Source: Cryptomeria japonica
Taxonomy: Eukaryota; Streptophyta; Pinopsida; Cupressales; Cupressaceae
DNA length: 64,000 bases
NCBI RefSeq assembly: GCF_030272615.1
Contig: NC_081407.1
Coordinates: 441,711,213 to 441,775,212, forward strand
Direction: 5' to 3'
Below are positions 45,026-56,402 of this stretch, in pieces. The position numbers were made by a program, and so were the translations under genes. Below the pieces are notes generated by a model. It made no database searches and was not told the origin of the DNA. It saw nothing but the letters and a program-made list of their open reading frames with translations. How positions within the stretch are numbered: position 1 is the first letter of the stretch; every line of letters begins with the position of its first letter.

Positions 45026-48000
45026 CTAAGAAGCCCCTCCTGAAGTAGACACCTTTTGCATCCCAAGCAAAGATCGCAAATGAAGGAACTTGCTTTCAGT
45101 GAAAGGAATGGTGAAGATGTCCGCAGTTTGCTCCGACGTAGAACAATACTTAAGATCAATGATGCCTTCCTGAATGAGCTCCGGAATATAGTGCATATGT
45201 ATCTCAATGTGTTTCGTCCTCTGATGATGAACTAGATTTCTTGAGATCTGTATAGCACTCTGATTATCACAAAAGATGATGGTAGGCTTTCTAACTGGAA
45301 TACCAAGCTCAGTAAGAATATTTTGAAGCCAAATAGCCTCAGTGGTGGCATTGACTGCCCCTTGATACTCAGCCTCTGTTGATGAAAGAGCAATTGCAGA
45401 CTACTTCTTGCTCGACCAACAAACTAGACCAGAACCAAGTGAGAAGCAATACCCAGAAGTAGACTTGCGATCCTGAGAATCACCTACCCAATCTAAATCC
45501 GTATATCCTACCAAGTCAATATCCACACCTGCTACATACTGAATTCCATAATTGTGAGTACCCTGAATGTAGTGGAGGATCCGCTTAGCTGCTTTCCAAT
45601 GCAACTCATGTGGCTCTTGCATGAATCTAGAGACCATGCCCACAGCATAAGAAATGTCGGGTCTCGTATGAGTCAAATAAATGAGGCTTCCAACAAGCTG
45701 TCGATATAAAGTGCCATCAACCAAGGGTGAAGAGCACTTAGCCTCAAGTTTGACCCCTAACAAAAATGGAGTAGGTGCAGGCTTACAATCAGCCATGTGA
45801 AATTTGGAGAGCATATCAAGTGCATACTTGGGTTGTCCAAGGAAGATTCCTGAAGATGATTGAGTGATCTCAATTGCCAAGAAGTAATGCAGAAGACCCA
45901 AGTCTGACATCAAAAATCTATCATGTAGAGCAATTTTCACTGCTTTGATGGTGGATGAGTGACTCCCTGTGAGTAACAAGTCATCAACATAGAGAACCAA
46001 AAATGTGAGAGTTTCATCCTGTTGCAGAATGTATACGTTCGGATCAGAATGGCACCGAGTGAAACCAACTATCAAAAGGAATGAGTCCATATTGGCATAC
46101 CAAGCTCGAGGAGCCTGTTTAAGGCCATAGAGAGACTTTCGAAGTCGACACACAAGTGAAGGATCCTGAACAAACCCCTGTGGTTGCTCCATGTAGATTT
46201 CCTCCTGAAGGTCACCATGAAGAAATGCACTCTTCACATTCATCTGATGAACTTCCCAACGATGGGCTGCAGCTATAGCAAGAACAAGTTGGATGGAATT
46301 CATCTTAGCAACTAGAGCAAAAGTCTCAGAGTAATCAACCCCTAGAACTTGGGAAAAACCTTTTGCTACCAAGCGAGCCTTATACTTATCAACCAACCCA
46401 TCCACTGCAAATTTTGTTCGATAGATCCACTTGCATCGAACAAGTTTCCTTCCCTTAGGAAGAGGAACTAAATCCCATGTGTGATTCCTTTCCAAGGAAT
46501 TGAACTCTTCTTGCATTGCAGCATCCCACTCAGGAACACCTGAAGCTTCTTGAAAGGACTGTGGATCAGAAGCTGAAGCAATGAAGAGATGTGGAGCTTG
46601 CTGAAATTGTGACCTTGTTCTTCTAGTATCTAATGGATCACCAAACCAATCTCCTGCTGACTCAAAAGTTTGTCGAGCCCAAAGAGGCACTGAGGCTGGA
46701 GAGTCTGGGGGAGAATCATGAGCCTCTGAATGATGACTATGAGAGGAATGTGAATCCTCATCATCACTGTCACCATCTGAAGTAGAGGAAGAAGACTCCT
46801 CATCAAGATTAGGAGGATTAAGATCCTCTGAAGAACTGTCATCATAATGCAATTTCTCCAATGTGATAGTGGATGGAGAGGTGGTATGAGAAGAACTAGA
46901 AGAACTCTCCTCAAAATGAACACTCCTCTCAATGAACAATTCATGAGTAGTGGGATGGAGAAGCCTATACCCTTTGACATCATCTGGATATCCAACAAAT
47001 ATGCAAGGCTTACTCTGTGGATCCATAGCCTTACGTTTTTCAGCTAGAATGTGGGCCCATGCAAGAGAACCAAACACTCTAAAGTGTTTAACTATGGGTT
47101 TTCGACCAGTCCAAGCTTGAAAGGGAGTTACCCCCTTCATAGCTTTATGAGGAACTCAGTTCTGGATGTAACACGCATAGTTGATGGCCTCTACCCAATA
47201 CTGAGGTGCCAAAGACTTGGAGTGAATCATACAATTAGCCATCTCCTTCAAGGACCTATTCTTTCGTTCTGCTACACCATTTTGTTGAGGACTGTATGGA
47301 ACTGTGTGCTGCATGTTGATACCTTCTAAAGCACAAAACTGTTCAAACTGATTATTAACATATTCACCCCCATTATCTGTACGCAGAATCTTGATGAACT
47401 TCCCAGATTGTTTCTCTGCAAAAGCTTTGAAATCTAGAAAATTTTCAAAGACTTCAGACTTTTGTTTGAGAAAGTAAACCCATGTATATCTAGAAAAGTC
47501 ATCAATAAATGTCAAGACATATCTAGCCTTGCTGAAAGATGGTTGTGGAAATGGTCCTGCCAAGTCACTATGTACCAACTCCAATAGTTGTGTAGCTCTC
47601 CAAGCTTTACCTTTATCATACTTCTCCTCTGGATGCTTACCAAGAATGCACCCCTGGCAAACTCCATCAGAAAATTGAATAGAAGGCAACCCTAAAACCA
47701 TTTCTTGTCGACTGAGTTGTTGCAAGTAATGGTAGTTCAAGTGGCCAAACCGTTGATGCCACAAACAACTCACCTCATCTGCATGAGTGAGTAAAACTAT
47801 CAAAGGAGAGTCAGGAACAAAGTGAGAAAATTGATATAATCTAGAATGATGATCTGCTTTTCCCACAGCAACAGTAGACCCATTATGCATTTCGCTGATT
47901 ACCACTGCATCTGATGTGAACTCAACTCGCTTGCCAGAACCAGTGTAAGTGATCTGATAAACAGATAGGAGATTAGTTGATAAAGATGGAACACAAAGGA

Positions 48001-49151
48001 CATCTTGAAATGTTCCTTCACCCACATCAACAGATCCTCTCCCATGCACTTCAACAGGAGTGTCATCACCCATTAGGATGGAAGGCATAGAACATGGCTC
48101 TAAAGATATGAAATCATCTTCTGAAGAAGCCATGTGGTGTGAAGCACCTGAGTCAATTATCCAAGAATTTGGTTGTGAAGCAATAGCAACTAGGGCCTTA
48201 CCCTTTCCTTTCCCCTTACTCTTATCTATGTCCTTAGAAGATCCTTCTGGTGAACTCTGTTTGACTGAATCAGGAACCTTGATATTATTCTTTTCAAGAA
48301 GATTTGAAAGGTGATCAATTTGTTTCTTTAAACACTTATGTTCATCATGACCAGGCCTCTTACAATAAGAACACTTGACCTTCTCCTTCTTAGGTTGTTC
48401 ACCTTTTGATGAAGAGGTCTCATTGTCTGCTTTTGAAGTAGCAGATTTATGATCTTTCTTCTTCTCTCCTTGGTTCTTTTGTTTCTTATCTTGCTTACTA
48501 GACCCTTTATGTTCTTTTGTGCCTTGATTTACAACTAAGGCATGTGACTTAGAGGGCTTTATTGTACCCATTTGAACCAATTTGTCCTGCTCCCTAGTGA
48601 GTTCTGCAGCAAAATCATCTAAAGAAGGCATTTTGAATGTGGTACCTAGGGCACATTTGGTAGCATAGAATGTAGAAACAAACACTGAATAGTTAGGACC
48701 AAGCTTAGAAAGAATACTCAAGATCAGTTGCTTATCATCTTTCTTAGTTCCACACTGTTCCAACTGCAATCTTTTTAGACTTAAGTTTAGTGAAGAAGTC
48801 TTGTATAGTATCAAAATTGGTTGGATTCAACCCTATGAGTTCATTCTCCAATTGATGACCTCTTAGTTCATCCTGCTTACCAAAGAGGTTTCCCAAAGTA
48901 GTCCATACTGTATTTGGTGTAGTAGCAGATTCAATGTGAAAAAGAAGGTCAGGAGAGACTGACATGCACAATGTACCAAAAGCTTCATCACATTTATTAA
49001 ACCATTTAATCTTTTCTGCAACATCTTGAGGTTCAGTTTCAAGTCCCATAGTAACACGATGATATCCATGTCTTTTCAGATATATTATCATCTTAGATTT
49101 CCATTCAAAGTAATTATATGGTGTTAAAATTGGAACTGTAGATGCATCCAT
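45026..49151 (-). pseudogene. Element H Gag-Pol polyprotein, lightly damaged
   Basis: From ATG 49149-49151 (MDASTVPILTPYNYFEWKSK) to TAG 45026-45028, about 1375 codons, normal for copia. Order: UBN2 Gag; CCHC knuckle CSYCKRPGHDEHKC; protease WIIDSGASHHM; pre-integrase CLWHQRFGHLNYHY; integrase with Asp in LVHSDLAGPF, Asp in RTDNGGEY and Glu in QQNGVAERKNR; RT; RNase H to SLLGMQKVSTSGGAS. Damage: one-base frameshift in gag near 48780; TGA at 47156-47158 between integrase blocks, fitting a CGA-to-TGA change; TAG at 45401-45403 in RNase H, fitting CAG to TAG. In RT motif A the catalytic Asp codon reads Asn (QMNVKSAF, 46238-46240); the YVDD box (45980-45991) is intact. Not functional as it stands. 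Confidence 0.92.
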
Positions 49152-49922
49152 GATAGCAGAAAAGAAGATTGCAAAGAGTCAAGAAGAGTGCAAGAAAGAA
49201 GACACAAGAGACACCCCCCCTTTTCACTAGTCTTTGAAATCACCCCCCCCAAATATTACAAGGTTGGCACTTTATAATTAGTGCATTTACAAGGCTTTTA
49301 TCAGATTACAATGCTTTCTAAGGCTTTAATGGCCAAAATAGAAAGTTTAAATACATATAAATTTAACACAAAATCTAAAAAAATTAGCCTTATAGCTGCT
49401 CAATGTATCTTAATACCTTTCCAACAACTATTCATTTTTGTAAAATAGAGTTGTGAGAAGAAAGATATGATCTATAGAAGGGAAAAAAAACATGCAGCTG
49501 ATTCAACTTGCAATATCTAACAAAGAAGGGTAGAATATTTCAATAAGACCTGCAATTATGAAGAGTGCTCATTTCCAGCTTTCCATCAAGTACTCTGATT
49601 TTTTTTTACTATGTTCTCCAAACTCTGAATTTGGTGAAATAAAAGTCACTTATGATTTTCACAAGCCTTCTGGACACTCTGGAAATGCTAAAGAAGCCTC
49701 CAATATTACCAAAAATGCTGCAATCACCCAGATCTCAAAGAACACATATATAAAACCAGATTTAACTAGAAGCTTATTTTCCTTTAAACTGATCTGATTC
49801 TCTAGATCACACGAAAATGCAGGAGAAGAGCATACTTGGTTTTTAAGAAAAATATTAGCTATCTAACAATCTCAAATTTCTCAAATAAATCAGAAAAGCA
49901 ATGAGCTATACCAGACAACACG
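49152..49922 (-). other. 5' leader of H
   Basis: Untranslated leader between primer site and gag ATG, about 770 bases, with a C-rich stretch near 49205-49250 in plus view. The 79-codon plus-strand frame at 49558 has no support. Confidence 0.6.
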
Positions 49923-49934
49923 GCTCTGATACCA
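49923..49934 (-). promoter_or_regulatory. Primer-binding site of H (initiator tRNA-Met)
   Basis: Minus-strand TGGTATCAGAGC, the canonical plant copia site, abutting the LTR. Confidence 0.93.
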
Positions 49935-50596
49935 TGTTAAATTCTGTGAGAAGCAAGAATTGAGCCAGGATCTGATGTCGGTCATAGATCACATGCAACT
50001 CCAAGCAACGGATGATCGAAGATCAAAATAGCTGAATGAAGATAAATCTGATATGAGAGAAAAATAGAGATAAAGAAGAGAATTTAGAGAAGACTCTCAC
50101 CGAGCTATCACTTTACTTGTGAAGGTGAGAGTATATTGCTTATTATATAGAAAAATAATAGCATATACAACCAAGAGGTGCATTAACTCCCACCTCCATA
50201 AAAAGTGGGAGGTTTTACCTACTACCCAATAAAAGGTGGGAGGTTTTTACCTACTTGGTAAATGTCAAAATATGTGGCATAACCTCCTTACATGAAAACA
50301 AAAAGGGAGTTATAAGAGGTGGCACATAAGGCCAAAAGAGGGTGAGAAACCCAACTACCCCATAACCCACTTAGGAAATGACAAAATAGTGGTTATGAGA
50401 GGTGGCACAACAAGCCAAAAGAGGGTGTGTAACTCAACTACCCATGTGAGGTGGAGAGTTACACATGTAGCTAATGTATTCCACCACGTGTCCTCATATT
50501 AACCACACCTAATAACCTAAGCAAGCTTAAATAATATATATGTAGGAAAAATAAATACCCCCTAACATAAGGAAAATAAAAAAACCTACACTAACA
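49935..50596 (-). repeat. 5' LTR of H
   Basis: TGTTAAATTCTG to CACTAACA, 662 bp. Carries the promoter for the minus-strand transcript. Confidence 0.95.
50141..50150 (-). promoter_or_regulatory. Possible TATA box in H 5' LTR
   Basis: Minus-strand CTATATAATA in the middle of the LTR, also kept in the 3' LTR (44417-44426). Position fits a U3 promoter; no expression evidence. Confidence 0.5.
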
Positions 50597-50601
50597 AGGG
50601 G

Positions 50602-51256
50602 TAGTGTTGAATACATTAATTAATTAAATTGATTACTCTTGACCTTTTTATTTCATCCTTAGCCATGGTTTTATTCAATTTGAGAAACTTTTTTGGCTAA
50701 CCTACATCTTATACGCAACATCGTTAACCTCCTATGTTATATGCACTTTCTATCATCAAGAGGAAGTTCTTTATTCTTCCGGGACTCCAAAATTATATTT
50801 TTATGTTGACCACTCTAGCCAGTTAAATCACTTAAGTTCCTACCAATTGGAGGGTCCTTAGACATCCCGGGGTCAGTTTCCCCTTTTCCTTTTACCGAAA
50901 AGAAAATCTCCATAACTTTTACCATTTTGCAGAGCGGGGGACTTATCATTTTGTTTCCCTCGTGAAACTGTGAGGAGATAACATTTACCACAACGACTTA
51001 TCACCATTTGATAGTGGTTTAAGCTAACAATAGGTCCCAATTGGCAAAATAGCAATAGTCGAGCCGAGGTAATGATGGTAGTGGTTGACACAACCTGCCA
51101 CATGGTGCAATTTTGGCTGTCGATTTTTTACTAATGGGGTCGATCAACAGCCATGTTTTAAGGTTTCATTGAGCCCTTTGGAGGGATTTGTGGTGCGATC
51201 CAAAGTGTCCATGTGTGCACGAATAAGAATGATCTAACGACCAGAATTTAAACTAG
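50602..51256. other. No gene seen between H and F
   Basis: Sequence into which H inserted, plus an unassigned stretch with short C-rich phrases ('catcccggggtcagtttcc'). The F LTR starts abruptly at about 51257. Confidence 0.45.
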
Positions 51257-52223
51257 TATATGAAAATAGTGAGCTACAGATGTAGAATTTAGTTGTGCAC
51301 CTAGATCTAAGAAACATAAGTAGACTCGAATCTGATCCCCGAAAGAGCTCCTAAAATGTCAGGACTGTGGTGCCCGTCGCCATGGTCCTCCAAACTTTTT
51401 ACACACCAAAGGGGGATTGATTCATCCCTATAAATAAATCTTATCTTGAATATCATAGCTTCATACCTGCTTTCTACACATAGAAAGAAGGGAAAATAAG
51501 TTGGAAATAGAGGTTGCCTAACTCAAACCCCAGTTTGGAATCAACCTTGAATGAAATATTGTAAATACTAAAATAGAGTGATGGAAGGATATACCTCAAA
51601 TATACAATGACTGATAATGATGTTTTTCTTCTTGAATGTAATCACATATGCTGTATGAAATGGCATGAACATGACAAAACCCTAATCACACACATTCTTG
51701 CATAGGAATGATGTAATGCTTCTCCTCAATAGATAGATGAATAATATACAACCTTGAAGACCTCTAGAAATGCTTGATGATGAAAGCTTCAATGCATGAA
51801 TGCTTTATTACTTTATCATATATCTCCTTGTTATCCTTGTATATGCATGTCTATCAAAATGAGAGGGGAAAGCCTCCTTATATACTTGCCTGTCAGGAGA
51901 ACATGTTAATTTTCTGACATAGGACGCCATAGAGAAAGGTTTCCTGCTCAAATTTGAGATGGGGCAATGGGTTTAAAATAGGTCCCAATCAGGAAGGGCC
52001 ATGGCATGGCACCATGGTCCTAATGAGGACCAAGGCGCCACACCCTAGTCCTACCCTAATATGGGGCTATGATAAAGGGGCAATGCAAGGTAAAATATAA
52101 TATATTAATGCCATATTTGTCTGATACAAGCATAAATGGGTCTTAGTAAAGCATAGGGATGTGAACACTAAGGTGAGAGCCCTAAATATGGTTTAAATTG
52201 TAAAGGAGATACAATTTAGGACA
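51257..52223 (-). repeat. 3' LTR of F (U5 end missing)
   Basis: Matches 60890-61743: 'gcacctagatctaag', 'gagctcctaaaatgtc', 'gaatgtaatcacatatgctg', 'gagaggggaaagcctcctta', 'ggtttaaaataggtccc'. On the minus strand the LTR starts TGTCCTAAATTG at 52223. The low-coordinate end, which should read on to TGTAATGG, is absent. Confidence 0.75.
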
Positions 52224-52243
52224 CTAAATTTATCCCCCACTTT
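52224..52243 (-). promoter_or_regulatory. Polypurine tract of F
   Basis: Minus-strand AAAGTGGGGGATAAATTTAG before the LTR, close to E's AAAGTGGGGGCTAAA. Confidence 0.7.
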
Positions 52244-54525
52244 AGCGAGACTATCAGCTTACGCAAATATTCATGGTAAAATAGACAAAAGAGAAATAAA
52301 GAAGAGGAATACGGAGCAAGATCACAAGGAGTATAAGACATCACTAATTTAGAGGAACCAATCCCCCAATCTTAGGATCTTAACTCACTCAAACATATGC
52401 AAGGTAACACACAAAAATAAGACAAAAACAAAAAGACAAACAAAGACAGAAAGGTAAACAAAGGAAAAGACACCAAAAAGACACACACAAAAGTTAAAGA
52501 CCAAAAACAAGACCTCAAGTCAACTAGCCGAAGAGACCTTGATATCAAAATGTCTCAACCACTAATATTATTCTTGAAAAAATCCATTTCATGAACACAA
52601 ATGATCACATAAAAGAGAAAAGGAAGCATCATCCATGAACTATCAATAGAAAAGCTATGAGTTCATGAGAAGAAGGAGAGAGAGCATGCATACACACTAG
52701 ATGTTCTTTTCCAAGTGATCTATGAGAAGAATTATGAGAGAGGAAATAGATAACTCACCCCAAGATGTTTTTATCTAGGTGATCCATGTTGGGGAGGAGA
52801 GTAAGAATAGTCTAGCCCTATTCTGCTAGTTCCACTCATCCTCATGCGTATGTTCAGGTGATGTATGGTTTCAAGTATGAAGTACCCCATTTTTTAGTAT
52901 GCATCAACCTGTTTAAGACATGTAATGTAAATGGAAATTCCAAGAGGAGATTGTGTGTGCAAATGACAAGGGGTAAATGTGTGTGAAAATGCCAAGGGGC
53001 GAATGTGTGTGCAAATACCAAGAGGTGAATGACAAATACATGCTCGGTTTTGAGGACATCACGTGTAAGAGTTTGTTTCCTCTAGTTTTGTTGATGTGTG
53101 ACCTCATCTAAGAAATATATCAAATATTGCATCTGGTTTTAAGCATGAAGAATCTTGCATAAGATTTTGTTTTCCTTGGTTTTGAGGATGAACACCCCAT
53201 TTAAGACATGCAAAAAGTGATATGCAAAAATATGGTACAAAGGGAGCGATATGGGTACCCCCCCTCCCCCCCCCCGGCCCCCGCCCCCGCCCCCTTAAGA
53301 TATTAACGTAGCCCTATATTGATGTCTTAAGGAAGCTAGAAACAAGGATATCAACCATCAACACCAAGGAGATATCCTTAAATCAATAATGTCATAAATC
53401 CAAGCTAGACAAGAAATACTCTTCAAGCAAGGATAAGATAGTTGAAAAAGAGATATCTTGCACTCAAGTGTAAAGGATATCCTTGGAGGAGAAGAGATCT
53501 TTTCTCAAAAGACATCTACCCCCAAGAAGAATTTCTTGAAGAAATATAGAATCTTCTACCAAAACAAAGGAAGGAGAACAAGAATTCAAACCTTCACCCT
53601 ATTGCTAGGTGAAAGAGATTGATGAAGGATAACACACTTTAAACCCAATGAGAGAGGGTAAGTTTATAATAGATATATATTGCCCAGTGAAGAAGAGATT
53701 GTAATCAAGGACTTAAACCTCTTGCATAAGAGATAATCCTTAATAAAATAACAACTTCACACAAGGAATGACATCAAATCATAAGCAAACACCTCTCACA
53801 AAGGAAAAGTAGATCCTTAGGAAGGAGAGAGAGAGATCATTGTCCCTCAAGTGTAAGGACAATGAGAATAATTACACTTCTAAAGATATATTAAACATAA
53901 GAAAATGCACAATATACTCACATGAATAAATATCCAATGCAAGAAAAGACATTAGTATATGTAAAATGCAACTCTAAAAAATTAGTAATCTTCAAAGAGA
54001 GAGAGAGAGAAAAAAAGAAAGAAAGATCATTGATTCCCCTAAAAAGGGATTAGTCATAAGAGACCTACCATTTCATCTAAGAAAGGATATCAACACATGA
54101 AAAATTCAACCCCTAAAAGGAATAGTGATACTTTAGATAGAAATAGGGAAAGGGAAGATGCCACCCTTGCCCCCCAAGAAAGAAGGCAAGGATAGATTAG
54201 GGGAAAATATCACGCATTTCCTTAGGAGAGATTATTCATAAGAGACATGTCATTTAAAGAAAAGAATAGATCCTAACAAGGGGTGCATATGTACTCGCAT
54301 GAAGGATAATTATATGGAAGAAAGGACATCAAGTTATGAACAATGCAATCCATTAAGGAAATGGTAAAACTTAAAGATAAGAGATATGATAGAGATAAAA
54401 GAGGATCATGTTGCTAACCCAAGATATTTGAAATTGAAAAAGCATCACCTCTAATGAAAAAGAGCCCCAAATTAAGTTAACTACTTGTGTCATAGGGTGA
54501 GGAGAAAATTGAGGTGAGAGCAATG
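52244..54525 (-). other. 3' non-coding trailer of F
   Basis: No ORF. A+G-rich in plus view, with GA runs (53829, 53999) and 'gtgtgcaaatgacaagggg'-like imperfect repeats at 52950-53030. Blocks such as 'taggtgatccatgttgggga' and 'aaggacaatgagaataatt' match E's trailer in opposite orientation. Contains the poly-C tract described separately. Confidence 0.6.
53258..53294 (-). repeat. Poly-C/G tract, possible G-quadruplex on the minus strand
   Basis: Plus strand is C7-T-C10 followed by GGCCCCC and CGCCCCC repeats. The minus strand thus has at least four G runs of five or more within 37 bases. It sits in F's trailer. Confidence 0.75.
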
Positions 54526-55430
54526 CTAAGGCACTACCTTTTCACCAAGAAAGAGAGCAAGATCTATTGAAGGACATATACGAGCATGATCATATTGTTC
54601 TTGAAAAAATTCCTTAAATGACTTACACTTTCCAAGAAAATGAGAACCACCATGATGAAACAGACAATATCCATTACCTTCTTTATGCTTAGTGCTAAAC
54701 TTCACAAAGGGAAAAATAACATTCTTGTAATACTTCAATTTCCAAAAGATTCTAGCAGCTAATTTTTCTTGATCATATATAGGTGTAGGATTATTCTTTT
54801 GAGATTGAGGACAAGGGTTATTTCTAGAAGAAGAATTATTGTCATATATTATTTTAACTTTACCACTATCAATAATTCCTTTCATTTTATTTTGAAAATC
54901 AGGACAATCATTAGCATGATGGTCACAAGTTTGATGAAATGAGCAAAAAGGATTTTTTGAAGAAGCACTTTACGAGAATGAATGGCTTGTTGTCTTTCAA
55001 GATGATCTTTGAAGTCTTGAATCCTAAGGAGGTCATCTATATAAGATTTATTGTCATTTCCTAGGCCTTCTATGGTAATTTGTGTAGGAGGGTTTATAGG
55101 GACTCTAATTCCTTGTTCAAATTTTCCAAGTCCTCGTCCTCTTAAACCTTGTTTGGATATTATGTTAAAGCCATTCACATAAGAATATTTTAATTGATAA
55201 GGTGGGGGAATATTATAAATTTATTTGAAGTTTGTAGTGTAAGGGTGTTTAGAAGGAATGAAAGGATTGGTAGATGAAGAAGGAATGTCTTGTAGAGGAG
55301 AATTTTATTTTCTTTCATCATGCATATCCTCTTTGGTAGATTGAGAGGGAATATCATTATCATCTAAGGCCTCATCTTTACTTAATGTTATATGGGGAGA
55401 GAGATCATGCATGAAATGCATAAATCATCT
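54526..55430 (-). pseudogene. Element F gag-like region with G-patch and two Cys-His motifs
   Basis: On the minus strand from 55430 a frame with two stops leads to a G-patch (NGFNIISKQGLRGRGLGKFE, QGIRVPI). After a shift near 54960 the continuing frame reads FCSFHQTCDHHANDCPDF, the 'yCxxHxxxGHxxxxC' type knuckle found in plant gypsy Gag, then ends at 54526 in a piece with a second one, GYCLFHHGGSHFLGKCKSF. E has a similar G-patch near its C-terminus. Probably an RNA-binding Gag part. Broken by one frameshift and stops. Confidence 0.65.
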
Positions 55431-55433
55431 TCT

Positions 55434-55889
55434 CTAAAAAAATTGATGTTTAAGATAGGCTCTAGGAGAACAAGGTGGATCTAGAGAGATGGAAACATCA
55501 ATATTTTGATTTTCCCCACCTTGGGCTAGGGTATGTGTATGAGAAGAAGATGGGGCCATGTTGCTCCTCAATGCTTTCTCTCCATAAGAGAGATAATTGA
55601 TAGGAGTATTAGCTCTCTCTTTATTGACACTATATATCCTACAAGAGGAACATGTGTTAGTTTTTCCATTAACATCTTTAGGATTGGGATCTACAAAAGC
55701 TTTTAGGTGATCTACATATAAAATACATTTTCCCAAAAACATTAGCATAACATAGCGTATATGATAGATGAAATCTTTGAGATCTAATTGATGAAAAGGA
55801 AGAAACGTGGAAATCCTAAAAATGCAATATGTCCAAGTGTTATGAATGAAAAGAATTATCATGAAGTAAAAGAAACCATTATCCAACAC
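55434..55889 (-). pseudogene. Element F upstream ORF piece, unrecognised
   Basis: 151 open codons just upstream of the G-patch region in the same direction. The first third is hydrophobic, with FIHNTWTYCIFRIS and DHLKAFVDPNPKDVNG; the rest is Ser/Asn-rich. No protease motif like E's is seen. It is likely part of F's gag-like protein, but this is inferred only from position. Confidence 0.4.
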
Positions 55890-56387
55890 ATGAAGGTAAA
55901 AATCAATTTAATCATATGTGAAATAGCAAATAAATCAAATCCATTAATTCCCATGATAAACATTTAAATTTAGATCCAAGCAAATTCATCAAAATAAATT
56001 AGCGTTTAATAAATAGAACCTCTTAATTTATGTAAATTGATAAGACCCACAAATTTGATTTTTTAAAATAATTATTATATTCTTTTTTTTATTCTATTAT
56101 TTTTAATTTTTATATTTATTTATTTATTTATTTATATTTTGAAATTAAGATTTAAATTTTGAAAATTTGTGAAATGAAGTTTAAAAATGAGAATTTCAAA
56201 CTTGAAATTTGAATTTTGAAATTTGAAATAATTAAATAATGCAAACTTTTTTGTAAAAATGATTATTTAATTAATTAAGCAAAAAGAATAATTGTGAAAA
56301 ATTATGCAACCCACTAGGAAATTCAAATTTAAAATTAGGGCTTTGTGAAAATAACCTTTTAATTTTAAAATTTAAATTTAAAATTAG
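55890..56387. other. A+T-rich leader of F, left part
   Basis: Extremely A+T-rich, with repeated 'aatttaaattt(t)gaaat' phrases and a (TTTA)n run near 56115-56140. The same phrase style continues at 58214-58620, beyond insertion G. No coding sequence. Confidence 0.6.
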
Positions 56388-56402
56388 ATCTAAGATTGTA
56401 AT

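Larger units (their letters stand above)
44211..50596 (-). mobile_element. Element H: young, nearly intact Ty1/copia retrotransposon
   Basis: 6386 bp. LTRs 44211-44872 and 49935-50596 are both 662 bp with about six differences (roughly 99%). Target duplication AGGGG at 44206-44210 and 50597-50601. Primer site TGGTATCAGAGC touches the 5' LTR and a polypurine tract touches the 3' LTR. One gag-pol frame has only one frameshift and two stops. It is the most recent insertion in the window by LTR divergence and belongs to a copia branch distinct from A and B (different gag, LTR and YVDD context). Confidence 0.95.

Noticed and set aside
45401-45403. TAG as the natural end of H pol
   Set aside because: RNase H reading continues in the same frame through SAIALSSTEAEY to the usual copia end at 45026.
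46630-47047. Frames on both strands inside H pol
   Set aside because: Shadows of the integrase-RT linker, which has Ser/Asp/His-rich codons.
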